Assembly: GCA_017416245.1 (NCBI GenBank)
Contig: JAFQCX010000018.1
Coordinates: 50,285-114,284 of the forward strand
Direction: 5' to 3'
Origin: Oscillospiraceae bacterium
GTDB taxonomy: Bacteria; Bacillota; Clostridia; Oscillospirales; Oscillospiraceae
DNA: 64,000 nucleotides
Part shown: positions 57,797 through 64,000 of the stretch, piece after piece
Layout of the letters: each line of letters begins with the position of its first letter
How positions within the stretch are numbered: position 1 is the first letter of the stretch
Notes under the pieces: generated by a model
Databases searched by the model: none
Told to the model about the DNA's origin: nothing
What the model saw: only the letters and a program-made list of their open reading frames with translations
Program-made: the position numbers and the translations under genes

Positions 57797-59593
57797 ATGT
57801 CCGAAGAAAATCTGTACACCTTTGAAAACCCCGAATACCGCAAAACCTTTTGGCACACCAGCTCCCACGTAATGGCGCAGGCTGTGAAACGCCTGTGGCC
57901 AGAGGTGCAGCTGGCTATCGGCCCTGCCATCGACGAGGGCTGGTACTACGACTTTGATGCCCCCTTCTCTTTCACGCCTGACCATTTAGCCCAAATTGAG
58001 GCTGAGATGAAGAAGATCATCAAAGAGCGTATCCGCCTGGAGCGCACCGAAAAGCCCCGCGCAGAGGCCATCGCCTACATGGAGTCTATGAATGAGCCCT
58101 ACAAAGTAGAACTGATTCAGGATCTGCCCGAGGATGCGGTGATCTCTTTCTACACCCAGGGTGAGTTTACCGACCTGTGCGCAGGCCCTCACCTGGATCA
58201 CACCGGCCGCCTCCGTCACAACGGCTTCAAGCTGACCAAGGCCTGCGGCGCTTACTGGCGTGGCGACAGCAATCGCAAGATGCTGCAGCGTATCTACGGC
58301 ATCGGCTTCCCTACCAAGGACGAGCTGGATGCTTACCTGGAAGCACAGGCAGAGGCGCTGAAGCGCGACCACAACAAGCTGGGCCGTGAACTGGAATTCT
58401 TCACCACCGTGGAAGAGATCGGCCAGGGTCTGCCCATATTGCTGCCCAAGGGCGCAAGAGTCATTCAGACTCTCCAGCGCTGGGTGGAGGACGAGGAGCA
58501 GAAGCGTGGCTACCTGCTGACCAAGACTCCCCTTATGGCAAAGCGTGATCTGTATCGGATCTCCGGCCACTGGGATCACTATCTGGACGGTATGTTCATT
58601 CTGGGCGACCCCCACGATGAGGAAAAGGAGTGCTTTGCCCTGCGTCCTATGACCTGCCCCTTCCAGTATCAGGTCTATCTGAACCGCGCCCGTTCCTACC
58701 GGGATCTGCCTATGCGTTTGGGCGAAACATCTACCCTGTTCCGTAACGAAGACAGCGGCGAGATGCACGGTCTGATCCGTGTTCGCCAGTTCACCATTTC
58801 CGAGGGTCACCTGGTGCTCCGTCCCGACCAGTTGGAAGAGGAGTTCAAGGGTTGCCTGGAGCTGGCCAAGTACTGCCTGGACACCGTTGGTATGCTGGAA
58901 AACTGCACCTTCCGCTTCTCCCAGTGGGATCCTGCCCGGGCCGGCATTAAGTACGAAGGTACTGCCGAGCAATGGGAAGAGGCGCAGAAGGTTATGGGCA
59001 CCATTCTGGACAATCTGGGTGTGGAATACTCCATCGGCATAGACGAGGCTGCCTTCTATGGCCCCAAGCTGGACATTCAGTATAAGAATGTATTCGGCAA
59101 GGAGGATACCATCGTCACCATTCAGATCGATATGCTGCTGGCCCAGAAGTTCGGTATGGAGTATACCGACGCTGACGGTCAGAAGAAGACCCCCTATATC
59201 ATTCACAGAACCTCCCTCGGCTGCTACGAGCGTACCCTCGCCTACCTGATCGAGCGCTATGCCGGCGCCCTGCCTCTGTGGATGATGCCCACGCAGGTTA
59301 TGGTTATGCCCATCACCGACCGGGCACACGACCACGCCAGGAAGCTGGCTGAGCAGCTGAACGCTGTGAATATCCACGCGGAGACCGACTGCCGCAGTGA
59401 AAAGCTGGGCTACAAGATCCGTGAAGCGCAGCTGCAGAAGATCCCCTATATGCTGGTCATCGGCGACCGGGATATGGAAAACGGCACTGTTTCCGTCCGT
59501 ACCCGTAAGGGTGAGGATCTGGGCGCAATGACTCCCGAGGAGTTCACCGCCAAGTGCTTGATGGAAATCGCCACCAAGAGCAAGGAAGTATAA
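57797..59593 (+). CDS. thrS: Threonyl-tRNA synthetase without TGS domain
   Basis: The 598-residue enzyme starts almost directly in the editing domain (FWHTSSHVMAQAVKRLWPEV; HxxxH zinc-like site, later CAGPHLDHTG). The class II core follows, with motif 2 FRNEDSGEMHGLIRVRQFT and motif 3 YIIHRTSLGCYERTLAYLIE, and an anticodon-binding domain at the C-terminus. Most bacterial ThrRS are about 640 residues and carry an N-terminal TGS domain, which is missing here. AAAAGGAGG precedes the ATG at 57797, so truncation of the annotation is unlikely. Confidence 0.95.
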   Translation: MSEENLYTFENPEYRKTFWHTSSHVMAQAVKRLWPEVQLAIGPAIDEGWYYDFDAPFSFTPDHLAQIEAEMKKIIKERIRLERTEKPRAEAIAYMESMNEPYKVELIQDLPEDAVISFYTQGEFTDLCAGPHLDHTGRLRHNGFKLTKACGAYWRGDSNRKMLQRIYGIGFPTKDELDAYLEAQAEALKRDHNKLGRELEFFTTVEEIGQGLPILLPKGARVIQTLQRWVEDEEQKRGYLLTKTPLMAKRDLYRISGHWDHYLDGMFILGDPHDEEKECFALRPMTCPFQYQVYLNRARSYRDLPMRLGETSTLFRNEDSGEMHGLIRVRQFTISEGHLVLRPDQLEEEFKGCLELAKYCLDTVGMLENCTFRFSQWDPARAGIKYEGTAEQWEEAQKVMGTILDNLGVEYSIGIDEAAFYGPKLDIQYKNVFGKEDTIVTIQIDMLLAQKFGMEYTDADGQKKTPYIIHRTSLGCYERTLAYLIERYAGALPLWMMPTQVMVMPITDRAHDHARKLAEQLNAVNIHAETDCRSEKLGYKIREAQLQKIPYMLVIGDRDMENGTVSVRTRKGEDLGAMTPEEFTAKCLMEIATKSKEV

Positions 59594-59597
59594 AAGA

Positions 59598-59632
59598 AAG
59601 GGTGTGTTGTATTTACAACACACCCTTTTCAT
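59598..59632 (+). terminator. Terminator of thrS
   Basis: A 14-bp stem (aagggtgtgttgta and complement) is followed by TTTTC. Confidence 0.8.
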
Positions 59633-59654
59633 TTTTCCAACTTTATGCTATACT
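59626..59654 (+). promoter_or_regulatory. Possible promoter of LiaF-like gene
   Basis: TTTTCA, 17 bases and TATACT; the -35 overlaps the thrS terminator T-tract. Confidence 0.45.
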
Positions 59655-59697
59655 GTAAATAGAAGCCCTGTAAATTCTATAGAAAAGAGGAAATGCT

Positions 59698-60366
59698 ATG
59701 AAGAAATTGAATCGTGTGATTTGGGGCATCGTTCTGGCAGCAGTCGGCGTGCTGTTTGCGCTGAACGCGTTGGAAATCACCAAAATCGACATCTTCTTTG
59801 ACGGTTGGTGGACACTGTTCATCCTCATTCCCAGCTTTGTGGGTCTGTTCACAGAACGGGAGAAAACCGGCAATATCATCGGTATTCTGGTAGGCATATT
59901 CCTCCTGCTCTGCAGCCGGGATATTTTGGACTTTTCTATGGTTTGGAAGCTGTTGCTGCCTGCCATCATCTTCATCATCGGCATCAAGATGGTGTTTGGC
60001 GCATTTTTCGATAAGAAGCCTGAAACAATGCCGGCTATCCCCGAGAATGGGCCTGTGATCGCCAGTGCAATTTTCGGCGGTCGTGATCTGAACTACGACG
60101 GTCAGGTATTTAAGGGTGGAAATGTTACTGCTATTTTCGGCGGTGTGGATTGCAACCTGAAAAAGGCAGTGATTGAAAAGGACTGCTGCATTCAGGCAAC
60201 CGCCATATTCGGCGGTATCGACATCTTAGTTCCTGCCAATGTGAATGTGGTGGTCAACTCCGTCAGCATTTTCGGTGGTTTCTCCAATGAGACCTCCGCC
60301 CAGCCGGATGTGCCCACCATCTACATTAAGGGCTTTAGTATGTTCGGCGGCGTGGATATTAAGTAA
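59698..60366 (+). CDS. LiaF-like membrane protein
   Basis: The 222-residue protein has about four membrane helices in residues 1-105 (IWGIVLAAVGVLFALNALEI, then TLFILIPSFVGLF and onward). A cytoplasmic beta-helical C-terminus with recurring IFGG steps follows (ASAIFGGRDLNY, TAIFGGVDCNL, SVSIFGGFSNE). This is the layout of LiaF/VraT envelope-stress modulators, but no LiaRS two-component genes are nearby, so its partner is unknown. GAGGAAATGCT precedes the ATG. Confidence 0.82.
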   Translation: MKKLNRVIWGIVLAAVGVLFALNALEITKIDIFFDGWWTLFILIPSFVGLFTEREKTGNIIGILVGIFLLLCSRDILDFSMVWKLLLPAIIFIIGIKMVFGAFFDKKPETMPAIPENGPVIASAIFGGRDLNYDGQVFKGGNVTAIFGGVDCNLKKAVIEKDCCIQATAIFGGIDILVPANVNVVVNSVSIFGGFSNETSAQPDVPTIYIKGFSMFGGVDIK

Positions 60367-60379
60367 GTCAAAACAACGT

Positions 60380-60415
60380 AAAAAGAGCGTATCGCAAATG
60401 CGATACGCTCTTTTT
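60380..60415 (+). terminator. Terminator of LiaF-like gene
   Basis: A 15-bp stem (agagcgtatcgca and complement) ends in TTTTT. A 35-base stretch is repeated exactly at 61831-61865. Confidence 0.85.
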
Positions 60416-60483
60416 GTTTGCATATAGGGCTGGAGTAAACCCCCGCCCTACATTTATTTAATTAGATATTTATCAAATTACTA

Positions 60484-60512
60484 TTGACAAAAAGTGATTA
60501 GATGTATATAAT
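60484..60512 (+). promoter_or_regulatory. Promoter of the ArsR-linked pair
   Basis: TTGACA, 17 bases, TATAAT: a perfect consensus, 39 bases before the gene at 60551. Confidence 0.85.
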
Positions 60513-60550
60513 ATCACTGTAGCTACAAATCCTACGGAAGGAGTATCCCT

Positions 60551-61057
60551 ATGACTTATCTTGAAATTTACAACGCACTTCTTGCCATTAACCAAAATAT
60601 GTGCGACGAATGTAGAGCAAGACTGGACGCTATTACGAAAGAAAACAGCACAGAAAGAAAAGCTGTGCAGTTGGAATATGCTATGTACAAATTCTGCAAC
60701 GCAAGCGGTTTGTTTAACGCCTTTCGGACACAGCAAGCACTCCGAAAGCAACCTCACTCTTTGGTTTATGACAAATTGCTGCCGAAATACCCTAAAATGA
60801 ACAGTCTTTACGAAACCCTTGACACTGAGAAAAAATGGTGTTTTATTGCGGCACTGCACCCGGAACTGTTCATCCGGGATCAATGGGTGAATAAGAAAGA
60901 AGCCGAGCTTACTGCAGCCACCGCTGCCGGTGACGCGAAGAGTGTTTTTGAATTAACGATCCAGCTGGGTGCTGTGAAGAATATGTTTGCCGCTTGGGAA
61001 CAGTGGCGCGTGGAAAACAATGTTTTCCCCCATATGTTTGAAGGTGATTTTGAATGA
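60551..61057 (+). CDS. Hypothetical cytoplasmic protein
   Basis: The 168-residue protein starts MTYLEIYNALLAINQNMCDE, is largely helical, and has a CDEC motif near residue 18 and no signal or membrane segment. I do not recognise a family. It overlaps the ArsR-DUF2087 regulator by four bases (ATGA), so it is probably the regulator's target or partner. ACGGAAGGAG precedes the ATG. Confidence 0.8.
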   Translation: MTYLEIYNALLAINQNMCDECRARLDAITKENSTERKAVQLEYAMYKFCNASGLFNAFRTQQALRKQPHSLVYDKLLPKYPKMNSLYETLDTEKKWCFIAALHPELFIRDQWVNKKEAELTAATAAGDAKSVFELTIQLGAVKNMFAAWEQWRVENNVFPHMFEGDFE

Positions 61058-61584
61058 AAGAAAAACTCCGGCTTTTGAAGCTGCTTGCCGACGAAACACG
61101 GCTTGAGATTCTCAATATTTTATTGCGGGAAGATTCCTACGTGGAAAAAATCGCCTGCGAGCTCTCCCTTACCCCGGCGACCATCTGCTACCACCTGAAA
61201 AAATTGGAGTCAGCAGGCGTGGTCAACTGTTCCCGCTCCCAATTCTATATTATCTACTCACTGAATCGGGAGATTTTTGATAAGCCCCTTTTCGAGCTGA
61301 TTAAAAAGGACTCCCCTGCCGTTGACAGTGAGGAGAAATACAAGACGGAAGTTTTATCCCACTTTTTTAAGTTTGGAAAGCTAACGCAAATTCCCACCCA
61401 GCGGAAGAAACGGGAGATCGTCCTTGCAGAAATTGCAAAGAGCTTTGAGACAGGTCGCCATTACAGCGAAAATGAAGTGAACAAGATCATTCACCGTTTC
61501 CACGATGACCATTGCACCATTCGCCGTGAAATGATCGCCTGCGGCATTATGGCCCGGGAAAACGAAATCTATTGGCTAACGTAA
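61054..61584 (+). CDS. ArsR-family regulator with DUF2087 domain
   Basis: The 176-residue protein begins MKEKLRLLKLLADETRLEIL, and the winged helix (SLTPATICYHLKKLESAGVV) is a clear ArsR fold at about 5-80. The C-terminal part, KREIVLAEIAKSFETGRHYS onward with HDDHCTIRREMIACGIMARE, is a DUF2087 module. The pairing of both domains is known in other Firmicutes regulators. No metal-binding Cys motif is seen in the usual place. It likely controls its own two-gene operon; the signal is unknown. Confidence 0.88.
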   Translation: MKEKLRLLKLLADETRLEILNILLREDSYVEKIACELSLTPATICYHLKKLESAGVVNCSRSQFYIIYSLNREIFDKPLFELIKKDSPAVDSEEKYKTEVLSHFFKFGKLTQIPTQRKKREIVLAEIAKSFETGRHYSENEVNKIIHRFHDDHCTIRREMIACGIMARENEIYWLT

Positions 61585-61830
61585 TTACCCCTTTTCATTG
61601 GGTGACGGCAATGTCTGTTTTGCAGGCTTGCCGTCATCTTTTATTTGTAGGGACACCCGTCCTCGGGTGTCCGTAAAGCACAAATCTTTTAACGGACACC
61701 CCGGGAGGGGTGTCCCTACTTCTCCTCAAAGGGAAGGCTTGCGGACGAGCAATGCTCGCCCCTACAGATATACAGGGGGATTGCCACGTCGGGCATACGC
61801 CCTCCTCGCAATGACAATAACAGTTTGCAT
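61585..61830. repeat. Repeat-rich gap
   Basis: A gtagggacacccgtcctcgg/gggaggggtgtccctac palindrome spans 61648-61720, and gcggacgagcaatgctcgcc and attgccacgtcgggc fragments follow to 61816. No gene is visible. Confidence 0.65.
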
Positions 61831-61866
61831 AAAAAGAGCGTATCGCAAATGCGATACGCTCTTTTA
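61831..61866 (-). terminator. Terminator of the ribosomal operon
   Basis: The palindrome gagcgtatcgca and its complement with flanking A and T tracts ends the rplQ transcript. It is an exact copy of the hairpin at 60380-60414. Confidence 0.85.
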
Positions 61867-61882
61867 TTTACAATTGACTGGA

Positions 61883-62224
61883 TTAAACCAGCTCGATGAC
61901 TGCCATCTCAGCAGCATCGCCGCGGCGAGCGCCGGTGCGAGTCACTCTGGTGTAGCCGCCGTTACGGTCAGCATACTTGGGAGCAATCTCATCAAACAGC
62001 TTCTTTGCCACATCTTCCTTGGTGATGAAGGACAGAGCCTTACGATAGTTAGCCAGGCCAGCCTTCTTGCCCAGGGTAATCATCTTCTCAACAACGGGCT
62101 GAACTTCCTTAGCGCGGCAGAAAGTTGTTTCGATCTTGCCGTTTTCCAGCAGATCGGTCACCTGCTGACGCAGCAGCGCTTTTCTCTGTGCGCTGGTCTT
62201 GCCCAGTTTACGAGTACCGAACAT
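61883..62224 (-). CDS. rplQ: 50S ribosomal protein L17
   Basis: This is a 113-residue protein with [20 protein letters not shown] and [20 protein letters not shown], the L17 signatures. Last gene of the rpsK-rpsD-rpoA-rplQ run, 18 bases after rpoA. Confidence 0.97.
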   Translation of the reverse strand: MFGTRKLGKTSAQRKALLRQQVTDLLENGKIETTFCRAKEVQPVVEKMITLGKKAGLANYRKALSFITKEDVAKKLFDEIAPKYADRNGGYTRVTRTGARRGDAAEMAVIELV

Positions 62225-62242
62225 GAACGTTTCCTCCTATAA

Positions 62243-63202
62243 TTAGTTGTTGCTGCCGGAATCCTCGCTGGCCAAAGACAGGCCCATCATTTCCAGCTTC
62301 TTCTGTACCTCGTCCAGGGACTTCTTGCCCATGTTACGCACCTTCATCATATCCTCACCGGTCTTGCTGATCAAATCAGCAACAGTGTTGATATTGGCGC
62401 GCTTCAGGCAGTTGAAGCTACGGACAGACAGATCCAGCTCATCGATGGTCATTGCCAGCTTGGTATCGGGGCGATCAGTAGACTTCTCCACAACGGTAGA
62501 ACCGGTGCTGACCGTATCGGAAAGGCTTGTGAACACTTCCAGATGGTCGGACATGATCTTCGCGCCCAGGGAAACTGCATCCTTGGCGGAAATCGTAGAG
62601 TCAGTCCAAACTTCCAGAGTCAGCTTGTCGAAGTCGGTCTTATCGCCAACACGAGTGGGCTCCACCGTGTAATTCACCTTGGTAACAGGAGAATAGATGG
62701 AGTCAATGGGAATCACACCGATAGAGGTCTGGGCGGTCTTGTTCCGGTCAGCCGGTACATAGCCGCGACCCTGAGACAGGGTGATTTCCATATTAAAAGT
62801 AGCGCCATCACCCAGAGTGCAGATATGCAGCTCGGGGTTCAGAATTTCAACCTCGCCATCAGCCTTGATGTCACCGGCGGTGACTTCACAGGGACCAACT
62901 GCATCAATATATACAGTCTTGGGCTCCTGGCTGTGGAGCGTCATAATCATACGCTTTACATTCAGAACGATTTCTGTCACATCCTCGGTAACACCGGGAA
63001 TGGTGGAGAACTCGTGCAGTACGCCGGCGATCTTTACGGAAGTTGCGGCGTAGCCGGGCAGGCTCGACAGCATAATTCTACGCAGTGAGTTGCCCAGTGT
63101 CATACCGTAGCCACGCTCCAGAGGCTCTACGACATACTTGCCGTAGGAAATATCCTCGGGAGTATCCAAGCAGGTAATGCGAGGCTTTTCAATTTCAACC
63201 AT
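62243..63202 (-). CDS. rpoA: RNA polymerase alpha subunit
   Basis: The 319-residue protein has the N-terminal assembly domain ([20 protein letters not shown] and [11 protein letters not shown]). The C-terminal DNA- and activator-binding domain has [20 protein letters not shown] and [11 protein letters not shown]-like [16 protein letters not shown]. Length is normal. It sits in the conserved order between rpsD and rplQ. AAGGAGGGTTAAG lies before the ATG. Confidence 0.98.
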   Translation of the reverse strand: MVEIEKPRITCLDTPEDISYGKYVVEPLERGYGMTLGNSLRRIMLSSLPGYAATSVKIAGVLHEFSTIPGVTEDVTEIVLNVKRMIMTLHSQEPKTVYIDAVGPCEVTAGDIKADGEVEILNPELHICTLGDGATFNMEITLSQGRGYVPADRNKTAQTSIGVIPIDSIYSPVTKVNYTVEPTRVGDKTDFDKLTLEVWTDSTISAKDAVSLGAKIMSDHLEVFTSLSDTVSTGSTVVEKSTDRPDTKLAMTIDELDLSVRSFNCLKRANINTVADLISKTGEDMMKVRNMGKKSLDEVQKKLEMMGLSLASEDSGSNN

Positions 63203-63282
63203 GAATCTTAACCCTCCTTATGAAATGTGTGGGGTGTAGAATGCACACCACAAAAGCAATATGCGAACGGTTAGGGGGCCGA

Positions 63283-63879
63283 TTACTTAGAGTACAACTC
63301 GACGATGAGGTGAACAGCGATGTCGAAGTCGATATCTGCCTGCGTGGGCATAGCAACGACCTTACCGGTAAGGGTGTTCTTATCGCGGTCCAACCACTTG
63401 GGAGCAGCAACAAAAGTGTCAGCTTCTTTCAGTGCCTTGAAGAAAGCGTTGGAAACGCTCTTCTCGCAAACAGCAACCACGTCACCGGTCTTGATCAGGT
63501 AGCTGGGGATGTTTACCCGGCTGCCGTTCACGGTAAAGTGGCCGTGGTTCACCAGCTGGCGAGCCTGACGACGGGAGTTCGCAAAGCCCAGACGGTAGAC
63601 AACGTTGTCCAGTCTGCGCTCAACCAGAGTCAGCAGGTTGTCGCCGGTGTTACCCTCTTGACGAGCTGCCTTCTCGTAGTAGTTGCGGAACTGCTTTTCC
63701 TGAATACCATAAACAAATTTTACCTTCTGCTTCTCAGTCAGCTGAGTAGCATACTCGGACTTCTTCGCTCTTCTCTGACCGCCGGGGTTCTTGTTGGAAG
63801 TCTTGCTGTAACCCATTGCGGCAGGAGAAACGCCCAGCGTTCTGCAACGCTTCAGCACAGGCTGCATATTCTTAGCCAT
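63283..63879 (-). CDS. rpsD: 30S ribosomal protein S4
   Basis: The 198-residue protein has an S4 RNA-binding domain ([20 protein letters not shown] and [20 protein letters not shown]). It binds 16S rRNA early in assembly. It begins [20 protein letters not shown]. The N-terminal zinc Cys cluster of some S4 proteins is absent. Confidence 0.97.
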   Translation of the reverse strand: MAKNMQPVLKRCRTLGVSPAAMGYSKTSNKNPGGQRRAKKSEYATQLTEKQKVKFVYGIQEKQFRNYYEKAARQEGNTGDNLLTLVERRLDNVVYRLGFANSRRQARQLVNHGHFTVNGSRVNIPSYLIKTGDVVAVCEKSVSNAFFKALKEADTFVAAPKWLDRDKNTLTGKVVAMPTQADIDFDIAVHLIVELYSK

Positions 63880-63902
63880 AACTCAAATTCCTCCTTGCAA
63901 AA

Positions 63903-64000
63903 TCAGACGCGACGTCTCTTGGGGGGACGGCAACCATTGTGGGGAATGGGGGTGACGTCCTTGATCATAACGACTTCCAGGCCTGCGGTCTGGAGAGCAC
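63903..64000 (-). CDS. rpsK: 30S ribosomal protein S11, C-terminal part
   Basis: The minus strand reads [20 protein letters not shown] followed by V and stop, the conserved C-terminus of S11. The 5' part lies beyond the window. Confidence 0.93.
   Translation of the reverse strand, partial: ALQTAGLEVVMIKDVTPIPHNGCRPPKRRRV

Noticed and set aside
57986-59632. 548-codon minus-strand frame opposite thrS
   Set aside because: Complete overlap with thrS, which has motifs, ribosome site and T-box.
61648-61720. Repeats such as gtagggacacccgt considered as CRISPR units
   Set aside because: They are single palindromes, not regularly spaced direct repeats, and no cas gene is present.

Overview
The window looks like the chromosome of a strictly anaerobic, probably gut-dwelling Clostridia bacterium of the Oscillospiraceae/Ruminococcaceae type. 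Support comes from oxygen-sensitive class III ribonucleotide reductase, T-box control of thrS, a YabE-like protein next to rsmA, uronate and amino-sugar catabolism, ECF vitamin uptake and moderately high GC codon use. Dispersed palindromic repeats of several families are frequent between genes. No database search was possible; family names come from motifs and remembered families.

Layout. Positions 1-5.5 kb hold an AraC regulator diverging from a galacturonate operon (GH4 glycosidase, UxaB, UxaA), with a TA-flanked MITE between them. 5.5-8 kb hold an N-acetylhexosamine-kinase-like gene, galE and tRNA-Leu. 8-16 kb hold rny, an amino-acid ABC transporter with a TrpR-like gene, a large membrane protein resembling a dead P-type ATPase, and rlmB. 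16-24 kb hold ftsH, an NrdR-controlled nrdD operon in which the glycyl-radical domain is a separate 53-residue gene, an AEC transporter, and infC-rpmI-rplT behind an attenuated leader. 24-27.5 kb hold a probable cobalamin riboswitch and an ECF transporter.

About 27.85-50.94 kb is a putative integrative island of about 23 kb. It splits one conserved host gene: its 5' half is at 50903-51394 and its 3' half at 27478-27888. A large serine recombinase sits at the left end next to attL, and both junctions share a near-identical core. Inside, almost all on the minus strand, are a KTR protein, a TetR regulator, two SipW-type signal peptidases, two small membrane proteins and nine secreted proteins. 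Eight of these have SipW/TasA-type signal regions; several carry beta-helix adhesin domains, one of 1,780 residues ends in a Hint autoprocessing domain, one has LysM and one a sortase-like PPQTG anchor. I read this as a mobile, self-contained surface-fibre/adhesin system whose precise excision would restore the host gene. Most of the large genes are separated by long inverted-repeat intergenic modules.

51-64 kb is core genome again: an oxidoreductase, a RAYT transposase remnant, an XRE-TPR regulator, a HAD phosphatase, rsmA, a YabE-like protein, T-box/thrS, a LiaF-like protein, an ArsR-DUF2087 pair, and rplQ-rpoA-rpsD-rpsK.
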